Below are positions 27,084-34,915 of a DNA stretch of 64,000 nt, piece after piece. The position numbers were made by a program, and so were the translations under genes. Numbering within the stretch: the first letter of the stretch is position 1; each line of letters starts with the position of its first letter. The stretch covers positions 1-64,000 of the forward strand of contig DASRKX010000061.1 of the NCBI GenBank assembly GCA_035648735.1, read 5' to 3'. The notes beneath the pieces are model-generated. The model had not been told where the DNA came from and searched no databases. It saw only the letters and a program-made list of their open reading frames with translations. This stretch comes from REEB95 sp035648735 (GTDB lineage Bacteria > Pseudomonadota > Alphaproteobacteria > ATCC43930 > CGMCC-115725).

Positions 27084-28181
27084 TCAGCCCGTCTCGGCGA
27101 TCTGCGCCAGCGTGAAAGCGCGCAGATCGGACGGCGTCGCCCCCTCGGCGTGGCGCTTGTACCAAGCGGCGCTCATTGCCAAGGCCTGCGCGACCGGGAT
27201 TTCGCATGTCCAGCCCAGCGATTCGAACGCTAGCGTTGAATCGACCGCGAGAAAACCGGCCTCGTGGGCGCCCTCCGGATCGGGATCGTGCTGCCAGCGC
27301 CGGTTGTCGCCCCAGGCGCGTGTGAATTGGTCCGCAATCTCGCCCACCGTTATTCCGTCTGATTTCGGCCCCAGATTGACGGCGCTTGGACAGGAATCCT
27401 TGGCCTCAGCCAATGCCCGCGCCAGCATCAGGTAGCCGCGCGTGACGTCGACGACGTGTTGCCAGGGCCGCACGGCCTGCGGCCGGCGGATATGGCCCGG
27501 CAGGTTGGCGGAAAATGCCCGCGCCAGATCGGGCAGCAGACGGTCCTCCGCCCAGTCGCCGCCGCCGATGACGTTTCCGGCGCGTACCGTCGCCAGAGCG
27601 CCACTCGTTTCATCCGGAAAGAAGGATCGCCGATAACTGGCGGTGATCAAATCGGCGCAGGCCTTGCTGGCGGCGTAAGGGTCATGTCCACCCAGCGACT
27701 CGTTCTCGCGATAGGGCTCGTGCCGCTCGCGATTCTCATAAACCTTGTCGGAGGTGACGATGACGGCCGCCCGGAGTCGCGGCGCCGATCGGCAGGCGTC
27801 GAGGAGCTGCGCCGTCCCGATGACGTTGGTGGCGATCGTTCCAAGCGGATCGCGATAGGACCGCCGGACGAGCGATTGGGCCGCAAGGTGGAAAACGATT
27901 TCCGGGTCGGCCGCGCGAACGGCCGCGGCGATGTCGTCGTTCTTGCGGACGTCGCCCACCCGATGGGTGCAGAGGGGCGCCAGATCGACGGCTTCAAAGA
28001 AATTCGGCGGCCCTTCGGGCGGCAGGGCCATGCCCCACACCCGCGCCCCCAGCGATGAGAGCCACAGCGTCAGCCAGCCGCCCTTGAAGCCGGTATGCCC
28101 GGTAACGAGGACGCGGCGATCGCGCCAGAATTCGGCGATGGGCCGAAAGCGCGCTTCCGTAGGCAATGCGAGATCTTTCAA
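27084..28181 (-). CDS. rfbG: CDP-glucose 4,6-dehydratase
   Basis: 365-residue extended SDR. 'RVLVTGHTGFKGGWLTLWLSSLGA' (NAD motif with the GFKGGWL run typical of RfbG/DdhB), 'HLAAQSLVRRSYRDP', 'VIVTSDKVYENRE' and 'DPYAASKACAD' (YxxxK) are all present. It forms CDP-4-keto-6-deoxyglucose. The cytidylyltransferase that makes its substrate is two genes upstream with a C-methyltransferase between. The only suitable start is TTG at 28181; no ATG occurs before the NAD motif. No RfbH (3-dehydratase) was found in the window. Confidence 0.93.
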   Translation of the reverse strand: MKDLALPTEARFRPIAEFWRDRRVLVTGHTGFKGGWLTLWLSSLGARVWGMALPPEGPPNFFEAVDLAPLCTHRVGDVRKNDDIAAAVRAADPEIVFHLAAQSLVRRSYRDPLGTIATNVIGTAQLLDACRSAPRLRAAVIVTSDKVYENRERHEPYRENESLGGHDPYAASKACADLITASYRRSFFPDETSGALATVRAGNVIGGGDWAEDRLLPDLARAFSANLPGHIRRPQAVRPWQHVVDVTRGYLMLARALAEAKDSCPSAVNLGPKSDGITVGEIADQFTRAWGDNRRWQHDPDPEGAHEAGFLAVDSTLAFESLGWTCEIPVAQALAMSAAWYKRHAEGATPSDLRAFTLAQIAETG

Positions 28182-28200
28182 GATTGCTCGGTGCGTCCGC

Positions 28201-29454
28201 TCAGGGTTCGACGATCCGAAGCTCGGGCAGCGGAATGACCAGCTTCGCCTTCACGCCCCGGCCCCTGAGTTCGGCCATGATCGGCTCCGCATAATGCCAA
28301 GCCAGCAGGACGACATAGTCCGATTTCTCTTCCGTCAGCCGGGCGTTGTTGACGATTGGAATGTGTTTTCCGGGGAGATACATGCCGAGCTTGAGCGACG
28401 TCGGCTGCTCGTAGATGTAAGGCATCAGGCTGCGATCGATACCCGTGTAGTTGATCAACGTGCTGCACCGTCCGGGGCAGGAGTTTCCGACGAGGCGCAA
28501 CCCGCGCCGCCAGCTATCGAGCGCCAATCCCAGCAGATCGGCGCGGGCACGCTGCACGCGGTCGACAAAGTCCCGATAGATTTTGGGCTCGAACAGGCCG
28601 AAGCGGATTTCGGCGTCGAGAAGTTCGCCGACCCTGGCCTGAGCCGCATGCCCGTTGCCCTTGCGGGCCGTCAGGCGGAGCGTGCCCGAGTAGCGGTCCA
28701 TCACCTCGGCATCCACGACCGTGAAGTCGTACATGGAAAACAGCATGCAGAGGGATTTCAAACTGTAGGAGCGCAAATGCTCGTGATAGATGCTGTCGTA
28801 TTGTCCCTTGCGCAGGATTTCGATGAGATAGTGGGCTTCGATCACGAAAGCCCCGCCGTCGCGCAACAGGGCCTCCGCCGCGCGCATCACCTCGCCGAGC
28901 ATCGTCATATGCGCGAACATGTTCGTCGCCGTCAGCAGATCGGCGTGGCCGTGCTCCTTGACGATGTCGCGCGCCAGTTTCTCGGTAAAGAGCGATTGAA
29001 CCGTCTCGACGCCCGCGGCACGTGCGATCTGCGCGATGTTGGTCGGTTCGACGCCGAGAACGCGCGCGCCGCGGCGCTTGATCGCGCCGAGCAAGGTTCC
29101 GTCGTTCGAGCCGATGTCGACGGCGAAGGCGCCCGCCCCGACCCCCAAGCCGACGACGAAGTCGGCGAGCCCCTCCATGTGCTGGACGACTTCGCGCGTG
29201 ATGCCGCTGCGGTAGGGATAGGCCGGGTGATAGACGACGCTGCCGTCGACGGCGTAGTCGAGCTGTCCGAGGCCGCAAACGGGGCATCGGACAAGGCGCA
29301 ACGGGAATGTGGGCTCCGGCCCGTCCAACTGCTCGGCGGTAAGCAGCGAATCGCAAAGGGGTTGATGCCCCAAATCGATGACTGGATCCAACGAATCCGA
29401 GCCGCAGACTTGGCAGCGCCTGATCGGTCCGATCTTGACGTCGTGATCAATCAC
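28201..29454 (-). CDS. Sugar C-methyltransferase with N-terminal zinc site (NovU/TylC3-like)
   Basis: 417 residues from a GTG start. Zinc-binding Cys pairs 'RRCQVCGSDSLD' and 'RCPVCGLGQLD' precede the SAM domain 'FAVDIGSNDGTLL', and 'YDSIYHEHLRSYSLKSL' marks the central catalytic region. The C-terminal domain ends 'VVLLAWHYAEPIMAELRGRG'. This architecture belongs to C-methyltransferases acting on 4-keto-6-deoxy nucleotide sugars. Its position between the CDP-glucose cytidylyltransferase and the 4,6-dehydratase suggests CDP-4-keto-6-deoxyglucose or a derivative as substrate, giving a methyl-branched sugar. Two paralogues occur at 33651-34904 and 59395-60648. Confidence 0.9.
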   Translation of the reverse strand: MIDHDVKIGPIRRCQVCGSDSLDPVIDLGHQPLCDSLLTAEQLDGPEPTFPLRLVRCPVCGLGQLDYAVDGSVVYHPAYPYRSGITREVVQHMEGLADFVVGLGVGAGAFAVDIGSNDGTLLGAIKRRGARVLGVEPTNIAQIARAAGVETVQSLFTEKLARDIVKEHGHADLLTATNMFAHMTMLGEVMRAAEALLRDGGAFVIEAHYLIEILRKGQYDSIYHEHLRSYSLKSLCMLFSMYDFTVVDAEVMDRYSGTLRLTARKGNGHAAQARVGELLDAEIRFGLFEPKIYRDFVDRVQRARADLLGLALDSWRRGLRLVGNSCPGRCSTLINYTGIDRSLMPYIYEQPTSLKLGMYLPGKHIPIVNNARLTEEKSDYVVLLAWHYAEPIMAELRGRGVKAKLVIPLPELRIVEP

Positions 29455-29493
29455 GGGAGAGTAGCCTTCGATTTTTTTGTTGCATGGGATACA

Positions 29494-30273
29494 CTACCAG
29501 ACCTTCCACGGCGCGGTTCCACTCGACCATAGGCGGCGCAGCTGGTCGACGTCGCGCTGCGTATCCATGCAGGCCCAGAAGCCGTTATGGCGATAGACCA
29601 TGAGCTCGCCGGCGGAAGCGAGCTTCTCCAGGACACCGATTTCGAGATCGCAATCGTCCTCGTCGCGGAGATAGTCGAGGATCTCGCGCTGGAAGACAAA
29701 GAATCCGCCGTTGGCGAAATCGTCGACCGAGGCAGGCTTCTCGAAGAACGCAGCGACACGGTCGCCTTGGACATTCAATTCGCCGAAGCGCGAGACCGGA
29801 CGGATGCCCGTCACCGTGGCAATTCGGCCATGCGCGCGATGGAAGGCCATTAATTTCGTCACATCGACATCGGCCACCCCGTCGCCGTAGGTCACCAGGA
29901 AGGCGTCGCTCGTGATATGGCGGGCAACCCGCTTGAGCCGCGCGCCCTTCAACGCGGTTTCGCCGGTATCGGCGATGGTGACGCGCCAGCTCTGCTCCTC
30001 GACCGAGGGATGATGAATCTCGATGGTCTTGTTGCGACCGAGTTCGATGGTGACGTCGTTGTCCATCACCTCGTAATGGAGGAAATATTGCTTGATGATC
30101 TCGCTCTTATAGCCGGCCGCGAGAATGAAATCGTGAACGCCGTGGTGGCTATAGAGTTTCATGATGTGCCACAGGATAGGACGATGGCCGATCTGGATCA
30201 TCGGCTTTGGCCTGAACTCGGTCTCCTCCCGGAGACGCGTTCCCAATCCGCCGCACAGGATCACTGCTTGCAT
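29494..30273 (-). CDS. rfbF: Glucose-1-phosphate cytidylyltransferase
   Basis: 259 residues, the expected length, from ATG 30273. 'MQAVILCGGLGTRLREETEF', 'RPKPMIQIGHRPILWHIMKLY', 'LVTYGDGVADVD', 'GGFFVFQREILDYL' and the C-terminal 'ACMDTQRDVDQLRRLWSSG' match RfbF/DdhA closely. It makes CDP-glucose from CTP and glucose-1-phosphate, which is the substrate of the 4,6-dehydratase at 27084-28181. The frame is open further upstream but there it overlaps the CMP-sugar synthetase gene. Confidence 0.95.
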   Translation of the reverse strand: MQAVILCGGLGTRLREETEFRPKPMIQIGHRPILWHIMKLYSHHGVHDFILAAGYKSEIIKQYFLHYEVMDNDVTIELGRNKTIEIHHPSVEEQSWRVTIADTGETALKGARLKRVARHITSDAFLVTYGDGVADVDVTKLMAFHRAHGRIATVTGIRPVSRFGELNVQGDRVAAFFEKPASVDDFANGGFFVFQREILDYLRDEDDCDLEIGVLEKLASAGELMVYRHNGFWACMDTQRDVDQLRRLWSSGTAPWKVW

Positions 30274-30301
30274 GGCTGACTCTCTGTCAAAAAAAGGCGA
30301 T

Positions 30302-30991
30302 TCACCCGCGTGCGCGCAATAAATGCTCGGCGACCTGCAGGTCCTCGAGCGTGTCGATATCGATCGAGCTCTCGGCGTCCATCGCATAAGGAACGAGGCG
30401 CCCTCCGAAGACGTACTCCGCCAGCCGCGCCGTGCGCGTGATATAGATCGCTGCACCGTTGCGGGCGAAGACTCGCGGCTTGTCCTGCCGCCGATGAGGC
30501 TGTTGCTGCGGCAGAAACGGCTCGAGATAGCCTTCCGCGTTGCGGCGCATCACCGAGAGCGGATGAAAGACATGTGGCACCTCGATGCAGCTCACGAGGC
30601 TGTCCGCCTTTGGATCGGCCCCGAACAGCGCGGCGGCTTCGTCGATATGCGCGGCGGTGCGCAGCGGCGAGGTGGGCTGGAGCGTCAAGACCGCGTCGGG
30701 GACGTAGCCCTCCGCCTTGAGTTCGGCAACGACATGATTCAGGACGTCGCGCGTCGGCGTGTCGTCCTGCGACAACGGGCCGGAACGCAACCGCACCTCC
30801 GCGCCGAGGCCCCGACCGATCTCGGCGATCTCGGCATCGTCGGTCGAGACAATGATCCGATCGACGGCCTGGGCTTGCCGCGCCGCGTCGATTGAATAAG
30901 CGATCAACGGCCGGCCGGCCAGCAAGCGGATGTTCTTGCGCGGAATCCCCTTCGAGCCGCCGCGGGCGGGAATGATGGCGAGAAGCTGCAC
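30302..30991 (-). CDS. neuA: CMP-nonulosonate (NeuA/LegF-type) cytidylyltransferase
   Basis: 229 residues. 'LLAIIPARGGSKGIPRKNIR' at the N-terminus, 'RPLIAYSIDAA', 'IIVSTDDAEIAEIG', 'LQPTSPLRTAAHID' and the C-terminal 'SSIDIDTLEDLQVAEHLL' are the CMP-sialic acid synthetase signatures. It activates a nonulosonic acid with CTP. The start is GTG 30991, two bases after the NeuC-type gene's stop; longer upstream frames overlap that gene. Order NeuB, NeuC, NeuA along the operon supports a sialic-acid-like product. Whether that is Neu5Ac or legionaminic acid cannot be told from this gene. Confidence 0.93.
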   Translation of the reverse strand: MQLLAIIPARGGSKGIPRKNIRLLAGRPLIAYSIDAARQAQAVDRIIVSTDDAEIAEIGRGLGAEVRLRSGPLSQDDTPTRDVLNHVVAELKAEGYVPDAVLTLQPTSPLRTAAHIDEAAALFGADPKADSLVSCIEVPHVFHPLSVMRRNAEGYLEPFLPQQQPHRRQDKPRVFARNGAAIYITRTARLAEYVFGGRLVPYAMDAESSIDIDTLEDLQVAEHLLRARG

Positions 30992-30993
30992 GC

Positions 30994-32148
30994 TCAATAG
31001 GTGATGCGCTTCTGGATTTCGACCGGGCCGAGACCGGCCAGGATTTCGGCGATCTGCTTGCCGGCGCTGCCGTCGCCATAGATGTCTTCCATGGCGTAGC
31101 GGCCGTGCTTGCGTTGCGCCTCGATGGCGTCGGCGATCTCGGTCTCGCCGTGACCGACATCGATCACGTTGCTGCCGCGTTCGCGGGCGGTCTGGCGCGA
31201 GCCGACGTTCACCACCGGCGTGCCGATGAAGGCACCTTCGCGGATGCCGCTCGACGAATTGCCGACGAGACATGCGGTGCGGGCCATCAGCCGGATATAG
31301 GTGTCGGTCGGCAGGTTCTTGAAGAAATGCATCTTGTCGGCAAAGCCCTTCTCGCGCCATTTGCGGATGCCGCGGGCGATGTCCTCCGAACCAGCGTCGG
31401 CATTGGGCCAGAGCACGATGGCCGGCAGTCCGATCTTGCGCACGGCGGCAAGCGTGGCCGCGATCTGGCGCTCGCCCGCGCCGTATTCGGTCGTCACCGG
31501 ATGCTGACTGACAATGACGAAGGGTTGCGCGGGATCGAGCTTGGCGCCGACGCCGAGATCGAGGCTCGCCGCATCGAGGCGGTTGCCACCTTCGCGCAGG
31601 ATTTCCGCCACCAGATCGATACGCGGGCAGCCAACGCGGAACACCATTTCCGGCTTCTCGCCGAGCCTGACGATACGCTCCGCCGCCTCGCGGCTCGCCG
31701 GAAAATGGATATGGGCGAATTTGGTGACGGCGTGGCGGATGCTTTCGTCGATCGTGCCGGAAACCTCGCCGCCCATGGTATGGGCGACGGGAATGTTCAT
31801 ATAGGCGGCGGCGAGCGTCGTCGCCATGGTCTCGAACCGGTCGCCGACGGTGATGACGACGTCGGGCCGCAGCCGGTCGAAGGCGGAAGACAGCTCAATC
31901 AGGCCCATACCGGTCGATTTGACCATGGTCTGCGGCGTTTCGCCCTCGACCAGGATGTGCAGCTTCTCGTCGACCGCGAAGCCGTCCTTCTCGATCAAAT
32001 TCACCACCTGGCCATAACGGTCGAGCAGCGCAGAGGCGACACAGACGAGCTGCGGCTTGAGCTCGGGATGGGCCTGGACGGCGCGCATCGCCGATTTGAT
32101 CGAGCTGTAATTGGCGCGCGAGCCAATGACCGTGCAGATTTTTTTCAT
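30994..32148 (-). CDS. neuC: Hydrolysing UDP-N-acetylhexosamine 2-epimerase (NeuC/LegG type)
   Basis: 384 residues from ATG 32148. 'CTVIGSRANYSSIKSAM', 'DVVITVGDRFETMATTLAA', 'VAHTMGGEVSGTIDESIRHAV', 'VSQHPVTTEYGAGERQI' and 'CLVGNSSSGIREGAFIGTPVVNVG' identify the hydrolysing subgroup, distinct from the WecB-type protein at 14032-15150. It releases UDP and gives free ManNAc or its 6-deoxy-diamino analogue, the NeuB substrate. It sits 7 bases after neuB. No PseB/LegB dehydratase is recognisable, which slightly favours the plain ManNAc route. Confidence 0.92.
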   Translation of the reverse strand: MKKICTVIGSRANYSSIKSAMRAVQAHPELKPQLVCVASALLDRYGQVVNLIEKDGFAVDEKLHILVEGETPQTMVKSTGMGLIELSSAFDRLRPDVVITVGDRFETMATTLAAAYMNIPVAHTMGGEVSGTIDESIRHAVTKFAHIHFPASREAAERIVRLGEKPEMVFRVGCPRIDLVAEILREGGNRLDAASLDLGVGAKLDPAQPFVIVSQHPVTTEYGAGERQIAATLAAVRKIGLPAIVLWPNADAGSEDIARGIRKWREKGFADKMHFFKNLPTDTYIRLMARTACLVGNSSSGIREGAFIGTPVVNVGSRQTARERGSNVIDVGHGETEIADAIEAQRKHGRYAMEDIYGDGSAGKQIAEILAGLGPVEIQKRITY

Positions 32149-32155
32149 GTTTTTC

Positions 32156-33163
32156 TCAGGCCAGATCGTCGAAGGAAAGCTTGCGATCCGCCGGCACCGC
32201 CTGACGCAGGCGACGACCGACGATCTCGCGCCAGCGCGACGCTGGAATGCCGTCGCCCGGCTTTTTGAAAGCGAGGTCTTCCCGCACCACGACATGCCCC
32301 TGCGCCAGCGCGCGAACGGTGACGACGCTTTTCTCGAAGACGCGTTTCATTTCCGCAAAGGGACTGAGATCATCCTTGTCGACCGGATGTTCGAGCATCG
32401 TCCAGATTTCGTGCAGCCCCTGTGCCAGGCGGCGGAACTCTTCCGGCTCCATCGCGTTGGCGGCGTCGCTGCCATACATCAGCCGCGAAAAGGCAAAATG
32501 CTTTTCGATTACGGTGGCGCCCAGCGCCGCGGCGGCAAGCGCCGCAGCCGGCCCGGTTGTGTGATCGGAAAAGCCAACTGGCAATTTGTAGCGCGCGCGC
32601 ATCTCGGCCAGCACGTTGAGCCCCACCCGCTCCGGCGGACATGGATAGGAGGAGGCGCATTGCAGGATGGTGATTGGGCCGCCCGGCTTGAGGGCGGCCA
32701 CCGCCGCGTCGAGCTCGGCCCAGTTGCTCATGCCGGAGGAGAGCAGCACCGGCTTGCCGGTCGTGGCGATTCGCTCAAGCAGAGGAAGGTTGCTGACCTC
32801 ACCCGACGGCACCTTGTATGCGACGACGCCGACCTTTTCCAGCAGATTGACTGCTTCGAGACTGAAGGGCGACGACAGGAAGGCAACCCCGGCGCGCTCG
32901 CAGGCGGCGCGCAGTTGCACCCATTGCTCGGGGGAAAAGGCGGTGCGCCGGAAATATTCGAGGCGCGGCTCGGCGGTGAAATAAGCGGGCATCGGCGCAT
33001 CCGGCAGCGTTTCGGCCTCGGCGATGTGCGTCTGGAACTTGACCGCATCGGCACCGCTGGCAGCGGCCGCCTCGATCAGCTTCAGCGCATTGCCAAGCGA
33101 GCCGTCATGCCCCGAGCCAATCTCGGCGATGAGGCGGATGGGTTGGAGTGATTTTGGCGGCAT
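32156..33163 (-). CDS. neuB: N-acylneuraminate/legionaminate synthase (NeuB family)
   Basis: 335 residues. The TIM barrel has 'IRLIAEIGSGHDGSLGNALKLI', 'ADAVKFQTH', 'FLSSPFSLEAVNLLE', 'AYKVPSGEVSNLPLLE', 'KPVLLSSGMS', 'LQCASSYPCP' and 'VGFSDHT'. A C-terminal SAF (antifreeze-like) domain follows from about 275. It condenses PEP with an N-acylmannosamine-type sugar to form a nonulosonic acid. It is a little shorter than most NeuB proteins but keeps the catalytic segments. The 71-base spacer 33164-33234 upstream shows no clear promoter or RNA structure. Confidence 0.93.
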   Translation of the reverse strand: MPPKSLQPIRLIAEIGSGHDGSLGNALKLIEAAAASGADAVKFQTHIAEAETLPDAPMPAYFTAEPRLEYFRRTAFSPEQWVQLRAACERAGVAFLSSPFSLEAVNLLEKVGVVAYKVPSGEVSNLPLLERIATTGKPVLLSSGMSNWAELDAAVAALKPGGPITILQCASSYPCPPERVGLNVLAEMRARYKLPVGFSDHTTGPAAALAAAALGATVIEKHFAFSRLMYGSDAANAMEPEEFRRLAQGLHEIWTMLEHPVDKDDLSPFAEMKRVFEKSVVTVRALAQGHVVVREDLAFKKPGDGIPASRWREIVGRRLRQAVPADRKLSFDDLA

Positions 33164-33234
33164 TGAAGATGCTTTCTTGAGCGATTGGGGCGGGTTGCGC
33201 CACCTCTACGCGAAATCGTGGCTAACGAACTCGT

Positions 33235-33654
33235 CTATCGTTTCGGCAAGAACGGACGCAGCGTGGATCTCTCGTCATGCTGCTGGAACTCGATCTTGTT
33301 TCCATCCGCATCCTCGATGAGGAATTGCAGGATGCCGTCGGTACGGCCACGGCGGATGTTCAGGACATAGTTTAGGTGCCTTAAATGTTCCGCCATGGCT
33401 TCGATATCGGTGACTTCGAAGCACAGGTGCCGGAACCGGGACGCCTCCGCCCCGCTCACCGCCGGATCATTGAACAATTCGATGAACGTCCCTTCGCCGA
33501 CATGAAGAAAAGCGCCGTAGAGTTCGCCTTTATCGTTCCGGAACTCGTGCGCAATTTCAGCGCCCAGGACGTCGCAATAGAACCGGATGGCGCACGCGAG
33601 ATCCGGCGTGCTCAGCGAAACATGAGCCAGACGAAGCGGCTGACGTTGCGTCAT
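33235..33654 (-). CDS. VOC-family (glyoxalase-fold) protein
   Basis: 139 residues from ATG 33654, which overlaps the upstream methyltransferase stop (ATGA). Paired beta-alpha-beta-beta-beta units are visible: 'RLAHVSLSTPDLACAIRFY' with His as first metal ligand, 'YGAFLHVGEGTFIELF' with Glu, 'FRHLCFEVTDIEAMAEHL' with His, and 'LQFLIEDADGNKIEFQQH' with Glu. All four metal ligands are therefore present. VOC proteins catalyse isomerisation, epimerisation or ring cleavage. Its place between a C-methyltransferase and NeuB suggests a sugar isomerase or epimerase step, which is inference only. Confidence 0.85.
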   Translation of the reverse strand: MTQRQPLRLAHVSLSTPDLACAIRFYCDVLGAEIAHEFRNDKGELYGAFLHVGEGTFIELFNDPAVSGAEASRFRHLCFEVTDIEAMAEHLRHLNYVLNIRRGRTDGILQFLIEDADGNKIEFQQHDERSTLRPFLPKR

Positions 33655-34904
33655 AGCTGCCGGACCTCGGGGAGAGGAACCACGACGCGGCCGCCCCGCT
33701 CGCAGAATGGACGAAGCTTTCCCATGATCGGCTCCGCGTAACGCCACGCCAGAAGAACGATCACACCCGGATCGTTATGATCGATCTCCACCGGAGATAC
33801 GACCGGAATCCGGTAACCGGGGCCCTCGATGGCATCGAGCAGCGGCTGGTCATCGAATACGCAGCTCAGTCGCAGGGCTAGATCGAGTTGGTTTATCAGC
33901 GTGACGCAACCGACAGACGCGCCCCATGCGGCGATACCTTTCCCGCGCGTATGATCCTGGACGAGCTGGCCTGCCAAATCCGTCCGAATGCGTTCCAGGC
34001 CATGCCCCATCCGGTCGTAGGCCGGTCTTGAATACAGGCCGATGGCCTCCTCTTCGGCGGCCATGCGTGCGACGCTCTCCTTGACCGTCCTGGTGCCGCC
34101 CCGATGCTGCACGTAACCGCGAATCGAGCCTCCCTTGGTGCCAATCCGCGATACATCGAACAATTCGAGGCCATGGCGGGCAAAAAACGAGGCGAGCGGC
34201 CTGACCATGAAATACGACAAATGCTCGTGATAGATCGTGTCCAACAGCGTTTTCAGCACCACGTCGCTACCGTAAGAGGTCTCGAACACGAAGACGCCGT
34301 CCGGCGCCAGGACGGTATTCAATCCTTCCGCAACGCTCGCCAGATCGTCGATATTCGCCAGGGTATTATTAGCGATGACGAGATCGAAGCTGCCCCCCGC
34401 ATTCCGGATATCGCGTGCGCTGATCGGTTCGAAGAATCCTCTGATCGTGGGAATGCCGCGCTCGATCGCTTGTTCGACGGCGCCGCGCGCCGGATCGATG
34501 CCCTGAACCTTCCAGCCGCGCTCCTGGAACGCGGCCAAAAGCGTGCCGTCGTTGCTGCCGATTTCGAGCACGCGCCCTGATTCGGCCGATTGCGCCGCCG
34601 CTAGGATATCGCCGGCGGATCGCCTGAAATGCTCCGGCAAACCTAACGAAATCGTCGTGACGTATTTGAACTGGTTATACTGAAAGGAGGGATCGATCAC
34701 CGCCGTCAGCTGCAGCAAACCGCATTCGGCGCATAGATAAAGATCGGCGGGTACTTCCACCTTTGCCGCACGCTCGTCGTCGGTTTGCAAGTTGGGCGAG
34801 ACGAGCGGCAGCGGCTTCAGCGGCAATACCCGATCGAGCCGCGCGCTGTCGCAGGCGCGGCAGGTATCCCGGATGCGAAAGTGTCGATCGACCATAATCG
34901 TCAT
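33651..34904 (-). CDS. Sugar C-methyltransferase with zinc site (NovU/TylC3-like), second copy
   Basis: 417 residues from ATG 34904; a second ATG at 34895 is possible. Cys pairs 'DTCRACDSARLD' and 'YLCAECGLLQL' form the zinc site, followed by 'VLEIGSNDGTLLAAFQERG', 'LVIANNTLANIDD' and 'LDTIYHEHLSYFMV'. In the first and third copies the corresponding region reads 'ATNMFAHM' and 'AANVFAHI', whereas here it is 'ANNTLANI'. This loses the conserved His and may change substrate. The C-terminus 'VIVLLAWRYAEPIMGKLRPF' parallels the other copies. It probably methylates a carbon of a nucleotide-bound keto-sugar. Confidence 0.88.
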   Translation of the reverse strand: MTIMVDRHFRIRDTCRACDSARLDRVLPLKPLPLVSPNLQTDDERAAKVEVPADLYLCAECGLLQLTAVIDPSFQYNQFKYVTTISLGLPEHFRRSAGDILAAAQSAESGRVLEIGSNDGTLLAAFQERGWKVQGIDPARGAVEQAIERGIPTIRGFFEPISARDIRNAGGSFDLVIANNTLANIDDLASVAEGLNTVLAPDGVFVFETSYGSDVVLKTLLDTIYHEHLSYFMVRPLASFFARHGLELFDVSRIGTKGGSIRGYVQHRGGTRTVKESVARMAAEEEAIGLYSRPAYDRMGHGLERIRTDLAGQLVQDHTRGKGIAAWGASVGCVTLINQLDLALRLSCVFDDQPLLDAIEGPGYRIPVVSPVEIDHNDPGVIVLLAWRYAEPIMGKLRPFCERGGRVVVPLPEVRQL

Positions 34905-34915
34905 GCGGCCCGCAC

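Noticed and set aside
29472..29478. T7 run that might mark an intrinsic terminator
   Set aside because: No GC-rich hairpin precedes it on the plus strand, and on the minus strand it is an A-run within a coupled operon.
27931..29532. Long plus-strand open frame (about 530 codons) opposite rfbG and the C-methyltransferase
   Set aside because: Mirror of GC-rich codon bias. Its translation is Arg/Gly/His-rich with no motif, while the minus-strand frames carry clear family signatures.
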